From positions 2,528,501-2,592,500 of the forward strand of contig NC_014652.1 in NCBI RefSeq assembly GCF_000166355.1: 64,000 nucleotides of DNA, given 5' to 3'. Source of the stretch: Caldicellulosiruptor hydrothermalis 108. Lineage in GTDB: Bacteria; Bacillota; Thermoanaerobacteria; Caldicellulosiruptorales; Caldicellulosiruptoraceae. Shown here piece after piece: positions 16,155 through 24,552 of this stretch (position 1 is its first letter; every line of letters starts with the position of its first letter). The notes under the pieces are model-generated. The model was given only the letters and a program-made list of their open reading frames with translations, ran no database searches and was not told where the DNA came from. The position numbers were made by a program, and so were the translations under genes.

Positions 16155-16832
16155 TTGTCAGATTTATACATTAAAAGCGAAAATCCTATTAAATTCAACG
16201 TAGTTGAAAAGTTTGTGAGCATTGAAGGAGAAGGTATAAGAAGTGGATATCCTGCCGTGTTTGTGCGGTTTGCAGGATGCAACCTTAGATGTTCTTGGTG
16301 TGATACAAAGTATGCAAATGAAAATCCAGAATACGAAGAAATTGATATTGATAATCTCATGAACTTTATCACTTCAACAGGGATTAAAAGAGTTACACTC
16401 ACAGGCGGAGAGCCTCTTATCCAGCCTTACATTTACTTATTGATAGACAGGTTAATCAGCGAAGGATTTGAAGTAAACATAGAAACAAATGGTTCTGTCA
16501 GCATAAAGCATGTGCCGAGAGATGCTATTATCACCATGGACTACAAGTGCCCATCAAGCGGTATGGAAGACAGGATGATTGTTGACAACATCCACTTTCT
16601 TGGTCAAAAAGATGTGCTCAAGTTTGTTGTTAGCACATATGAAGATTTAAAAACTGCGGAAAGAATAATAAAGACATTCAAGCCAAGGTGCAACATCTTT
16701 TTCAGCCCAGTTTTTGGCAAAATAGAACCAAGGGAGATTGTAAAGTTTGTGCTTGAAAATGGGCTTTTTGACGCAAGGGTCCAGCTTCAGCTTCATAAGA
16801 TAATCTGGCCAGAGAATAGCAGAGGAGTGTGA
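16155..16832 (+). CDS. queE: 7-carboxy-7-deazaguanine synthase
   Basis: Seen: 225 residues from a TTG at 16155 (GGGTGA upstream). The radical-SAM cluster motif is CNLRCSWC (C-x3-C-x2-C), preceded by SIEGEGIRSGYPAVFVRFAGC and followed by TLTGGEPL. Known: QueE converts 6-carboxytetrahydropterin to 7-carboxy-7-deazaguanine in the queuosine pathway. queC, the next enzyme, is at 19.0 kb. No preQ1 riboswitch motif is visible upstream. The end is followed by a strong two-way terminator. Confidence 0.95.
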   Translation: MSDLYIKSENPIKFNVVEKFVSIEGEGIRSGYPAVFVRFAGCNLRCSWCDTKYANENPEYEEIDIDNLMNFITSTGIKRVTLTGGEPLIQPYIYLLIDRLISEGFEVNIETNGSVSIKHVPRDAIITMDYKCPSSGMEDRMIVDNIHFLGQKDVLKFVVSTYEDLKTAERIIKTFKPRCNIFFSPVFGKIEPREIVKFVLENGLFDARVQLQLHKIIWPENSRGV

Positions 16833-16838
16833 AAAATC

Positions 16839-16895
16839 AAAGGGTTGCCAAGAAATTTCCATCCGCTTTGGATTCATCAGTTTTGGCAACCCTTT
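16839..16895. terminator. Bidirectional terminator between queE and ttuA
   Basis: Arms of 13 nt (16839-16851 and 16883-16895, core AGGGTTGCCAA/TTGGCAACCCT) flank a 31-nt loop. A T-rich run follows on the plus strand; on the minus strand the stem abuts the stop of the converging gene. Confidence 0.75.
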
Positions 16896-17806
16896 TAGTT
16901 TTCTGTATTTTGGTTTGACAGCCTCACAAACCTGCAAAACGAACACACCTCTGTTGTTGTGACCTGGCCGCAGATGCTACACTCCTTCAGTTCAAGCTTC
17001 TCTTGAACATCCTGAAAATGTCTTCTTCCCTTTTCAAGAAAGCTTGTTATAAAGCGCTGTTTTGTCCCCGGGCTTTCCTCTTCAAGCCTGTTTAAAACCT
17101 CTTTGTACAAAATTGACCTAGCACCAATTGCGTGCGGACATTCATCGTGCAAAAATTCTATTTTGTTTATAAGAACATAAAACAAGTTTTCACGCTCTGT
17201 AAGAGTATAAAGCGGCTTTACTTTTTTTACAAGTTTTGGATGGGTGGATTCAAGCACAGGCGACTGTCTTGCAAGATATCCTTCTTCCCACGAAAGTACA
17301 TTTCCCAAAAGCGTTGCTGCTTCATCGTCAAGGTTGTGTCCTGTTGCAACAGCTGAAAACCCGCCATCATATGCTACTTTGTTAAAGAGGTATCTTTTTA
17401 TTGAACCGCAAATGGAACATGTGCTTCTTTTTAAAAGCTTTGAAAGTTTGTATATGTCAAGCCCATACTCTTTTTTAATGTCTTTTACAATAAGCTCAAG
17501 ACCGTTTTTTTGCGCAAAGCTTTCCACAACCTGCTGTGATTTGTCAGAATACTGGCCAATTCCAAGGTTTATATACATCCCTGTGACATTGTACCCTTCG
17601 CTTGCCAATATGTGCCACAGAGCCATGCTGTCTTTCCCGCCGGAAATTACCACCAAAATCTTATCCTTTTTGTCAAACATCTTGTGCCTTTTTATATTTT
17701 TCTTTACCTGATTATTGTAATAATATAAAAAACAATCCTGACAAAAAGCTGCATTGTGGCGTTTGAGATAAATTATGCCCTTTCCTTTACATCTCACACA
17801 CTTCAA
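16895..17806 (-). CDS. ttuA: TtuA-type tRNA 2-thiouridine synthetase (ATP-PPase with two zinc fingers)
   Basis: Seen: 303 residues. There is an N-terminal zinc finger (CVRCKGKG ... CQDC), the PP-loop VISGGKDSMAL (about 52-62), cluster-type cysteines in STCSICG (about 130-136), AVATGHNLDDEA, a third Cys in HDECPHAIGA, and a C-terminal zinc finger (CSICG ... CSFC). This order matches TtuA/TtcA-group enzymes with both terminal fingers. Known: TtuA uses a [4Fe-4S] cluster and the TtuB thiocarboxylate to make 2-thioribothymidine at tRNA position 54, which stabilises tRNA at high temperature. A ThiS-like protein ending in Gly-Gly is encoded just upstream. The start is TTG 17806 with AAAGGAG or AAGG upstream. 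Confidence 0.88.
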   Translation of the reverse strand: MKCVRCKGKGIIYLKRHNAAFCQDCFLYYYNNQVKKNIKRHKMFDKKDKILVVISGGKDSMALWHILASEGYNVTGMYINLGIGQYSDKSQQVVESFAQKNGLELIVKDIKKEYGLDIYKLSKLLKRSTCSICGSIKRYLFNKVAYDGGFSAVATGHNLDDEAATLLGNVLSWEEGYLARQSPVLESTHPKLVKKVKPLYTLTERENLFYVLINKIEFLHDECPHAIGARSILYKEVLNRLEEESPGTKQRFITSFLEKGRRHFQDVQEKLELKECSICGQVTTTEVCSFCRFVRLSNQNTEN

Positions 17807-17833
17807 AGCCTTTTTCAGCTCCTTTCAAAACTT

Positions 17834-18028
17834 CTAACCACCTGAAACAGCTGAGATAACCTCAATTGTGTCTTCATCATTTAAAATATCATCAGGTGCA
17901 ACTATCTCGCCATTTCTGATGAACACGTTTGCCTCTAAAGTTATATTAAGTTCTTTAGCAAGATTTATAACTGTCTTTGGTCCTTTTACTTCAACCTCTT
18001 TATTTTTACCCACAAATATTACCTTCAC
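17834..18028 (-). CDS. ttuB: ThiS/MoaD-like sulfur carrier (TtuB)
   Basis: Seen: a ubiquitin-like protein of about 64 residues ending in the diglycine AVSGG. The frame opens at 18109, but a TATAAT at 18084-18089 on the minus strand would start transcription near 18077, inside that longer frame. The sequence GAGGAGGGTGA at about 18037-18047 fits a start at GTG 18028 (GTG 18040 overlaps it). Known: such carriers are thiocarboxylated at the terminal Gly and hand sulfur to TtuA, ThiG or molybdopterin synthase. Adjacency to ttuA, 27 nt away, favours TtuB; ThiS or MoaD cannot be excluded from sequence alone. Confidence 0.8.
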   Translation of the reverse strand: MKVIFVGKNKEVEVKGPKTVINLAKELNITLEANVFIRNGEIVAPDDILNDEDTIEVISAVSGG

Positions 18029-18139
18029 CTCTGCATTCACCCTCCTCACAAATCTTAATGTGCACTTTACAAGCTGCAATAAAATTATATCACAAATCTT
18101 TAAAATCAAAACTTAAAATGATAAAATACAAAAAGAACA

Positions 18140-18571
18140 ATGATTTTTGAGGAGCTGGATATACTAAGAATGTTTTTTATAGGTATATTTGGCATTGAAG
18201 AGAAAGCAAAAGCTATACGGCAAATAGATGTGACAATTTGCCCTTTTTGCTCAAGAAAAGGAAACCATACTTTGCTTAAAGTTTATAACTATTTTCATTT
18301 TTTCTTTATTCCGCTTTTCAGGTGGAATGTTAGGTATTTTTTGCAAACAAGCTGTTGCAATCGAATTTATATAATTACAAATCAGCAACTTGCTCATGAT
18401 TTGGAACGTGGAATTGACACTCCAATTACCCTTGCCGATGTTGAGCTTTTTAGAAAATTTGAAACTTCATATGGATTTGATGATGAAAGGTCTGATTTTT
18501 GTCCGAACTGTCAAAGAAGAGTTTCAAAGACTTTTTTGTACTGTCCTTATTGCGGCAGCAAGCTTGAATAA
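18140..18571 (+). CDS. Zinc-ribbon protein of unknown function
   Basis: Seen: 143 residues, possibly starting at the ATG at 18170 (MFFIGIFGIEEKAKAIRQ), which is where family members of this type usually begin. It has an N-terminal CPFC, then a hydrophobic aromatic stretch (YNYFHFFFIPLFRW) and CC, and a C-terminal zinc ribbon CPNC...CPYCG. This resembles the zinc_ribbon_15 family. No enzymatic motif is visible. It lies 25 nt ahead of ridA and may be co-transcribed with ridA and queC. Confidence 0.7.
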   Translation: MIFEELDILRMFFIGIFGIEEKAKAIRQIDVTICPFCSRKGNHTLLKVYNYFHFFFIPLFRWNVRYFLQTSCCNRIYIITNQQLAHDLERGIDTPITLADVELFRKFETSYGFDDERSDFCPNCQRRVSKTFLYCPYCGSKLE

Positions 18572-18596
18572 ATTTTTCAAGGAGAGTGATTTTAAA

Positions 18597-18974
18597 ATGA
18601 AAAAATGTATAGTTTCAAATGATGCTCCAAAACCAGTTGGACCGTATTCGCATGCTGTGCAGGTTGGAAATCTTCTTTTTGTCTCAGGACAGCTTGCCAT
18701 AAACCCAATGTCTGGGAAAATAGAAGGTGACGATATAAAAGTTCAAACACAGCTTGTCTTCAAGAACATTGAAGCTATTTTGAAAGAAGCTGGATTTTCT
18801 TTTGAAGATGTTGTCAAAGTAAATGTATATTTGTCCTCACTTGAGGATTTTGCAAAGTTTAACGAAGTTTACTCCACAATCTTTACGCAGAATTTCCCTG
18901 CAAGAACAACCATTGAGGCAAAGCTTTTGCCAGGTGCTCTTATAGAAGTTGATGTTATTGCTGCAAAGGAGTGA
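18597..18974 (+). CDS. ridA: RidA/YjgF-family enamine/imine deaminase
   Basis: Seen: 125 residues from ATG 18597 with GGAG upstream; the frame is open further upstream but only the part from here matches the family. Signatures are VGPYSHAVQVG near the N-terminus, FVSGQLAINP and the C-terminal FPARTTIEAKLLPGALIEVDVIA with the catalytic Arg. Known: RidA hydrolyses reactive 2-aminoacrylate and related enamines made by PLP enzymes. Short gap before queC. Confidence 0.95.
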   Translation: MKKCIVSNDAPKPVGPYSHAVQVGNLLFVSGQLAINPMSGKIEGDDIKVQTQLVFKNIEAILKEAGFSFEDVVKVNVYLSSLEDFAKFNEVYSTIFTQNFPARTTIEAKLLPGALIEVDVIAAKE

Positions 18975-18987
18975 AAAGCTTGAAAAA

Positions 18988-19653
18988 ATGAGAGCTGTTG
19001 TTGTTTTATCTGGTGGTATGGACTCAACAACACTTCTTTATGATGTTAAAAGTCAAGGCTATGAAGTCTTTGCAATAAGTTTTTTGTACGGACAAAAACA
19101 TTCAAAAGAGCTTGAGTTTGCAAAAAAGACATGCAGTCTTTTATCCATCCCTCACAAGATTGTTGATATCTCATTTTTTGCAGAGCTTGCACCATCTGCA
19201 CTCACAACGCCTGACTGGGATGTGCCAGAGGGATATTACACCGACAGCACCATGAAACAGACAGTTGTTCCAAACAGGAACATGGTTTTGCTTTCTATTT
19301 CTGCAGCATATGCTATATCGCTTGGGGCAAAAAAGCTGTTTTATGGCGCACACGCAGGTGATCATCCCATATACCCTGATTGTCGCAAAGAGTTTGTTGA
19401 GGTAATGAAAAATGCACTATATCTTGCTGACTATATAGGTCTTGAGCTTGAAGCACCTTATGTTGATATGAAAAAAGAAGACATACTCAGAAGAGGTCTT
19501 GAACTTGGAGTAAATTATAGCCTGACATGGTCATGTTACAAAGGCGGTCAAAAAGCCTGTGGCAGGTGCGGAACATGCACAGAGCGGATTGAAGCTTTCA
19601 AAAAAGTGGGCGTGAAAGACCCAATTGAATATGAAATTGAAATTGACTGGTAA
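18988..19653 (+). CDS. queC: 7-cyano-7-deazaguanine synthase
   Basis: Seen: 221 residues from ATG 18988. PP-loop VLSGGMDSTTLLYD is at residue 5-18, VPNRNMVLLSISAAYA and GAHAGDHPIYPDCR in the middle, and the zinc site C-x-G-G-x-C-GRCGTC near 185-200. Known: QueC makes preQ0 from 7-carboxy-7-deazaguanine with ATP and ammonia. With queE in the same window the pathway is partly present; queD and queF are not seen here. The first codons sit 13 nt after the ridA stop. Confidence 0.96.
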   Translation: MRAVVVLSGGMDSTTLLYDVKSQGYEVFAISFLYGQKHSKELEFAKKTCSLLSIPHKIVDISFFAELAPSALTTPDWDVPEGYYTDSTMKQTVVPNRNMVLLSISAAYAISLGAKKLFYGAHAGDHPIYPDCRKEFVEVMKNALYLADYIGLELEAPYVDMKKEDILRRGLELGVNYSLTWSCYKGGQKACGRCGTCTERIEAFKKVGVKDPIEYEIEIDW

Positions 19654-19660
19654 AAATAAA

Positions 19661-19698
19661 AGGCTGGTTTGTCGCTTTTTTGAAGCATCAACCAGCCT
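19661..19698. terminator. Terminator after queC (also faces the M23 gene)
   Basis: Arms AGGCTGGTT (19661-19669) and AACCAGCCT (19690-19698), followed by TTTTTTT on the plus strand. Confidence 0.85.
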
Positions 19699-19728
19699 TT
19701 TTTTATACTTGTACTTGAAATTCCTTTA

Positions 19729-21477
19729 TTAGCGCAGATACACAAGCGGATTTTGTGGCACGCCATTTTTCCTCACCTCAAAATGAAGATGAGGACCTGT
19801 ACTTCTGCCAGTTGACCCGCTTTTGGCAATAAGCTGCCCCTTTGCAACCTTCTGTCCTGGGCTTACCAAAAACCTGCTAAGATGACCATAGTAAGTTTTG
19901 TAGCCATTCTGGTGATTTATAATAATGAGCTTGCCATAACCACCTGACCACCCGGCAAACTCAACAACACCACCATCTGCTGCATACACGTTTGAACCCC
20001 ACGGAACAGCAAGGTCTATCCCTTCATGAAATTCTCTCCCTCTGTATCCAAATCGCGATGTAAGTAGCCCCCATACAGGATACGAAAATCTTCCTGTTGC
20101 AAAATATCTTGGAGGTTTTTTTGTTCCAACAACTACAACCCTGTCAACTGGTCTTTGCAAAATTTGCTGGGAAAGTATCTTTCTGTCATACTCAAGACCG
20201 TTCATGTACACAATCTTAGCTTTTATCTTTGCCCTTCCATCTTTCCCTTCCTGCTTTACAATAGTCTGTGTTGTATAATAGTTCTCAGATTTTATAACTT
20301 TTACTTGCTTGGGCAGAATATCCTCAAACTCCACTTCCTTTTCAAGCACAACGTTAATAAGCGGTGTCATCTTAGAAAGTTTTATCTTCTGCCCTGGCAT
20401 TATTTTTTCAGTGAGGCCCGGGTTCGAGGCAAATATATCATCCACAGAGATATCATATTTTCTGGCTAAATCCCACAGCGTATCTCCTTCTTTGATAGTA
20501 TACTCAATTACCTCATCTTTTCCAAACATTATCTTGGTAAGCGCCTGATCTTCAGTTGCAACTGACACACTCGTTTTTACATACACAGGCTTTATCTCAA
20601 CCTTTTCTAAAAATCTTGCAGATGCTGCCTCATTTTTGTAATAAACGCTTTTTAGTTTAAGCAAGACTTTTTGTGGTATCTGAGGATTTTCAAATACCAT
20701 GTAAGCTTTTGAGTTTACAAAAAGCGCATACCTTTTTACAAGCACAACACCTTTTTCTATTATGGTGTTTTTGAGACTATCCAAACTTGTACTTTTGTAT
20801 TGGCCAGGCGGAATTTCCTTTAGCTGAGGTTTGTTTTGAAAAACAAATTCGTCCGTTCCATGCTTGCTTGAAATTTCTTTTTTCAAGTTACTGAAAAGTT
20901 TTTGAGCCTCTGTTTTGTCCTTTACATATCCTACAATGCTTCCATTGAGTAAAACTGCATAAGCTTTCTGGTATGTACTTGGAATTCTATGTAAAGCAAA
21001 AATCATAAAAATCATAAATGCCAGTGTGGAAAATATCTTTAGCTTCAGCATACCTTCCTTTGAATTTCTTATATTTCCAATGAACCTCAGCCCAATAACT
21101 ATTCTTAATATCTCCTCTAATATACTTTTTAGAGGATTTTTTCTGAAATGCTTGTGAGAAAAAACAAAGCTTTCTGGTTTATTTTTGAAAACGCGGGTTT
21201 TCTTAATTATCGCTGGTTTTACCTTGGAAGATATAGCTCTCCAAAATCTATGTAAATAACTATTATTCTCCCTCTTAGTTGTTTTTTTATCTTTTGATTT
21301 TTTCTTTTCTTTTTTTGCATCTGCCAGCACAAGAGGTTTTTCAGGTTTTATCAATGGCTCTTTTAAATTCTGTTTGAATTCATTATCCCTTGTATCTTTT
21401 GAAACAAACCTTGCTTTCTTTTGGTCCAAAACGGTGGCTGTGGCAGATGTCTTAGATTTTGCAATGTTCTTTGCCAC
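19729..21477 (-). CDS. LysM-containing M23 peptidoglycan endopeptidase
   Basis: Seen: 582 residues. A long, very basic N-terminus (about 1-140) is followed by one membrane segment (about 147-163, IFSTLAFMIFMIFAL), a spacer, a LysM repeat (about 330-375, YTIKEGDTLWDLARKYDISV), a G5-like strand region (about 380-440) and the M23 domain (about 465-582). The zinc ligands are in HEGIDLAVP and HLHFEVR; the catalytic His is in YYGHL. Known: such enzymes cut peptide cross-links during growth or division. The membrane anchor with a long cytosolic basic tail is longer than in most relatives. Transcribed alone on the minus strand. Confidence 0.9.
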   Translation of the reverse strand: MAKNIAKSKTSATATVLDQKKARFVSKDTRDNEFKQNLKEPLIKPEKPLVLADAKKEKKKSKDKKTTKRENNSYLHRFWRAISSKVKPAIIKKTRVFKNKPESFVFSHKHFRKNPLKSILEEILRIVIGLRFIGNIRNSKEGMLKLKIFSTLAFMIFMIFALHRIPSTYQKAYAVLLNGSIVGYVKDKTEAQKLFSNLKKEISSKHGTDEFVFQNKPQLKEIPPGQYKSTSLDSLKNTIIEKGVVLVKRYALFVNSKAYMVFENPQIPQKVLLKLKSVYYKNEAASARFLEKVEIKPVYVKTSVSVATEDQALTKIMFGKDEVIEYTIKEGDTLWDLARKYDISVDDIFASNPGLTEKIMPGQKIKLSKMTPLINVVLEKEVEFEDILPKQVKVIKSENYYTTQTIVKQEGKDGRAKIKAKIVYMNGLEYDRKILSQQILQRPVDRVVVVGTKKPPRYFATGRFSYPVWGLLTSRFGYRGREFHEGIDLAVPWGSNVYAADGGVVEFAGWSGGYGKLIIINHQNGYKTYYGHLSRFLVSPGQKVAKGQLIAKSGSTGRSTGPHLHFEVRKNGVPQNPLVYLR

Positions 21478-21577
21478 AAGAACACCCCCTGCTACAAAAA
21501 ATAAAAGGGTATTTATATTACCCTTCTATATAATTTATACTATGTTGAATATGCAAAATACTATACTTTTATTTTAA

Positions 21578-21599
21578 TTGACATTGTTTGAGATGTCAA
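21578..21599. other. Inverted repeat upstream of the M23 gene
   Basis: TTGACAT, 8 nt, ATGTCAA: an intergenic 7-8-7 inverted repeat about 100 bp upstream of the M23 start. It could be an operator; no ligand or regulator is suggested by the sequence. Confidence 0.35.
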
Positions 21600-21643
21600 A
21601 ACCAAAAATTGATTATTTTTTTTCGCACAAGGAACAAAAAAGG

Positions 21644-21674
21644 GGGAGGAGGTCTTTTTTGAACTTCTCCTCCC
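21644..21674 (-). terminator. Terminator of the mannanase operon
   Basis: Arms GGGAGGAG (21644-21651) and CTCCTCCC (21667-21674), followed on the minus strand by CCTTTTTTG, about 45 nt after the mannanase stop. Confidence 0.85.
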
Positions 21675-21720
21675 TCTCACAGACTGACAATCGATCTCAA
21701 ATATTAAAACCTATATCAGT

Positions 21721-24432
21721 CTATTCGAGTGGAATGCTCTTTATATCAGGTAGCTCATCTTTTGTTATTACATAGTCGCTGTTGTAAATCTTTCGCAGCA
21801 TGTGATTGTCGTTCCATTCATCATTGTATTTGCTGCCTGTCATGACATAGCCTCCTGCCCATACAGAAAACCACAGCCACGAAACACCTTCCTGTTTTAG
21901 TACAGCCGGGTCAGGAATAGTTCCGCACTCAGAAAGTGCTATCATCTTGTTTGAATTCGTGTACTTGAGAGCTTTCACAAACCTCTCTGTATATGGTGAG
22001 TACTGAGCTTTTTCCTCATATATATCTTCTGCAATTATATCAACATACTGATCTCCCGGATACCAAGCCGCATCCTGACCGTTCCATACCCATATTAGGT
22101 TGTTGACCTTGTGATAGTTTACAAGCCTGTCAAACATGAGCTTCCAAAGCTTTATATACGGCTCTGCTCCTTTAGCTCCCCACCAGAACCAACCGCCAGA
22201 CGCTTCGTGCAGTGGTCTGAAAAGAACTGGCACACCTTCAGCCTGCAGTTTTTTGAACTGCTGCGCAATTGCGTCTATATCTCTCAAAATTAGCTTATAC
22301 TCCTCAGAGTTCGGATTGTCCATGGCTTTCTTGAGGTCAAATGTTGTAGCTTCTGTGTAAAAGCCTCTCCACCACTCTTTGCCGGGCTGGTCTATAAGAC
22401 CTGTTGGTGCGTTCCAGTGCCAGCAAAATGCAACTATGCCGCCATTCTTCCACCACTTTATTGCTTCATCAACATCTGTACCTTTTGTGCCACGCTGCAT
22501 TCTGCTTGGTGAGTAGTCCATGAGATCAAAGCTTCTAACAGCAGGATATCTTCTTGTTACATCAAAAATCATCTGAACTTCTTTACCTTCACCGCTGCTC
22601 TGCTGCCCAGATAAAATCTTTTCACCGTAAATGCTTGCCAAATAATTCATGAGCCTTTGGGCATTTGGGTGTGGATTTGGCGTCACTAACTTTGAAGAAA
22701 CCGAAAGCTTTGATTTATTTGCCGCAACAAGTTCCTCTATCACAAAGTAGTCCACTGCAATTGTGTATCCGCCAGATTTTTGAAGTGATATTGTATGCTC
22801 ACCTTCTGTTAAATAAATCTTCTTTCTGACAACAACTTCCTGGAACTTGCCCTTTACGTTTGGAACTTTTGCTCCGCCTTTCAAATCACCGTCTATCCAG
22901 ATATCAATACTACCATCCTTTACAAGCCCAAGGGTTGAGATCGCAAGAGTAAAGATGTAATGTCCTGTCTTTGGAACTTTTATGTTGTAGAGTGTATTGC
23001 CCATGTTGTTCCCAAACAACAGAACATAGCCTTTCCCAGAAAACTTTGCATTTTCTTTCTCAACGCTGTACGCCCAGCCATCACTTGCACTCTCAGCTTC
23101 AATCTTCACCTTATAGTATGTCTTTGGATTTGGAAGTGATATTCTCTCCACCTTTGGTGCAACCTTCTTTCCAGCAATTAATGCTACATTGTCAATGTAG
23201 ATGGGTCCTGTATACTTTACATAAGACCCTGCAATCCTCAAAACCAGCACACCTGCTTTTTCTCTTACATTGTAAAGGTTATCCTTGCACTTTATGACCG
23301 CATAAGTTTTTCCGTTTATCTCTTTCCATGTTGTCTTATCTTTATAGTTGAGAGCAGTAAAGTCTTTGATTATCTTCCATGGACTATCCACTGCACTTGC
23401 TGACATGATTTTTCCGGCAACTTTGTCTGGATTTGGTATGTAGATTGTATATTCAAGTGTAGAGTATTTGCCAAGGTCAAAAAGTTTTCCTTCTTTGTCT
23501 GTAAGCTTTACAGCAATGTTCATTTCTTCAAACGCAGTGCCCTGGAAATTAGCATTGAGTTTGAGGCTGCCTGCATTTGTTGATGTCTTTAGATCCTGCG
23601 AAAACTCCATCGATTTTGTTTTCTTTGCAAATCCATCACCTGAGTATTTATAAAATCCCATTGTGTCTTTTTCAAAGTTGTACACAAAGTTTTTGCCTTC
23701 CACTGGATACACAAGAGTAACCCCTGTGAAAAAGTTTTCCACAATCTCCTCTTCTTCGCTACTTCCATAGTCTTCTTTCGAGAGGTTTGACGCATCTTCA
23801 GGTCTTATTCTTATATTGTCAAGATAGATAGGTCCTTTGTAGTTGCAGTTTTGACCTGCAAACTGGAACACAAGCTGTGCACGCTTTTTGGTTCTAAAAT
23901 CATCTGGAATTGCAAACGCCTTGTGAATGACCATATAGTCCTTGCCGTTTATCTTCACCTTTTTGCCAGCATTTACTGTAATGCTAAATTCGCTTCCAAG
24001 TTCTTTCCATCCATCATTCAATACAACCTTGTAAGCAAAGCCACCTTTTGCTTTTGCAAACTCGTCGTATGGAACAAACATTTCAAACTCAACAGACTTG
24101 TAGTTTGTAAAGTCAAACTGCCCTTCGACAACACCACCTATCCATGCACCAAGGTCACCCTGGTCCCATCCATTGTTCTCGTTGAACTCAACATCAAGCC
24201 TGAGCGCATACTTGTTACCAGGTCGCTGCAAATCAGTAGAAACTGACACCTTTTTGATACATTTTAATGAATCTCCCCAAGCCTCATCGAATGTCATTGT
24301 GGTACCATCTTCAAAGTCGAAAACATAGCTTTGAACAGATGTCTCAACAGCACCAAAAATTCCTGTCGGCAAAAGCCCAAGTAAAAATACAAGGCTCACT
24401 ATTAAAGATGCAATCTTTAAGCCTTTTCTCAT
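21721..24432 (-). CDS. manA: Secreted beta-1,4-mannanase, CBM27-CBM27-CBM35-GH26
   Basis: Seen: 903 residues with a signal peptide (about 1-28, ending IFGA). Two repeated beta-sandwich modules of the CBM27 kind (about 35-215 and 240-425) each end in KGPIYLDNIRI or TGPIYIDNVAL. A CBM35/CBM6-like module (about 440-580) has EAESASDGWAYSVE and VDYFVIEEL. The GH26 catalytic domain spans about 595-890. The acid/base Glu is in RPLHEASGGWFWWG and the nucleophile Glu in IALSECG. Known: GH26 endo-mannanases cleave mannan and glucomannan; the same module order is described for Caldicellulosiruptor ManA. No S-layer anchor is visible, so it is probably released. Last gene of a large sugar-uptake operon, with GGGGAGAG as ribosome site. 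Confidence 0.95.
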   Translation of the reverse strand: MRKGLKIASLIVSLVFLLGLLPTGIFGAVETSVQSYVFDFEDGTTMTFDEAWGDSLKCIKKVSVSTDLQRPGNKYALRLDVEFNENNGWDQGDLGAWIGGVVEGQFDFTNYKSVEFEMFVPYDEFAKAKGGFAYKVVLNDGWKELGSEFSITVNAGKKVKINGKDYMVIHKAFAIPDDFRTKKRAQLVFQFAGQNCNYKGPIYLDNIRIRPEDASNLSKEDYGSSEEEEIVENFFTGVTLVYPVEGKNFVYNFEKDTMGFYKYSGDGFAKKTKSMEFSQDLKTSTNAGSLKLNANFQGTAFEEMNIAVKLTDKEGKLFDLGKYSTLEYTIYIPNPDKVAGKIMSASAVDSPWKIIKDFTALNYKDKTTWKEINGKTYAVIKCKDNLYNVREKAGVLVLRIAGSYVKYTGPIYIDNVALIAGKKVAPKVERISLPNPKTYYKVKIEAESASDGWAYSVEKENAKFSGKGYVLLFGNNMGNTLYNIKVPKTGHYIFTLAISTLGLVKDGSIDIWIDGDLKGGAKVPNVKGKFQEVVVRKKIYLTEGEHTISLQKSGGYTIAVDYFVIEELVAANKSKLSVSSKLVTPNPHPNAQRLMNYLASIYGEKILSGQQSSGEGKEVQMIFDVTRRYPAVRSFDLMDYSPSRMQRGTKGTDVDEAIKWWKNGGIVAFCWHWNAPTGLIDQPGKEWWRGFYTEATTFDLKKAMDNPNSEEYKLILRDIDAIAQQFKKLQAEGVPVLFRPLHEASGGWFWWGAKGAEPYIKLWKLMFDRLVNYHKVNNLIWVWNGQDAAWYPGDQYVDIIAEDIYEEKAQYSPYTERFVKALKYTNSNKMIALSECGTIPDPAVLKQEGVSWLWFSVWAGGYVMTGSKYNDEWNDNHMLRKIYNSDYVITKDELPDIKSIPLE

Positions 24433-24465
24433 AATCCTGGCACTCTCCCCTTTTTTTATTTTTTA

Positions 24466-24540
24466 GCCGGTGGGCACACCGCTTCTTTACCGCTTCTTTA
24501 ATATAACCTTACTTTTCTCTTCAGCGGTGTGCTCACCAGC
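24466..24540 (-). other. Large intercistronic stem-loop between the binding protein and mannanase genes
   Basis: Arms of about 18 nt (24466-24483 and 24523-24540) are complementary except for a mismatch, with a loop of about 39 nt. On the minus strand the stem is followed by an A-rich run, not a U-run, so it is unlikely to terminate. Inference: an mRNA-stabilising structure protecting the binding-protein message, as seen behind other binding-protein genes, with mannanase expressed at a lower level. Confidence 0.6.
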
Positions 24541-24552
24541 AAAAAGCCTCTT

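Noticed and set aside
18029-18109. Longer N-terminus for the ThiS/TtuB-like protein
   Set aside because: A -10 element falls within it and it has no ribosome site; the carrier family is about 65 residues.
21578-21599. TTGACA as a promoter for the M23 gene
   Set aside because: It is part of a symmetric repeat and has no -10 at proper distance on either strand.
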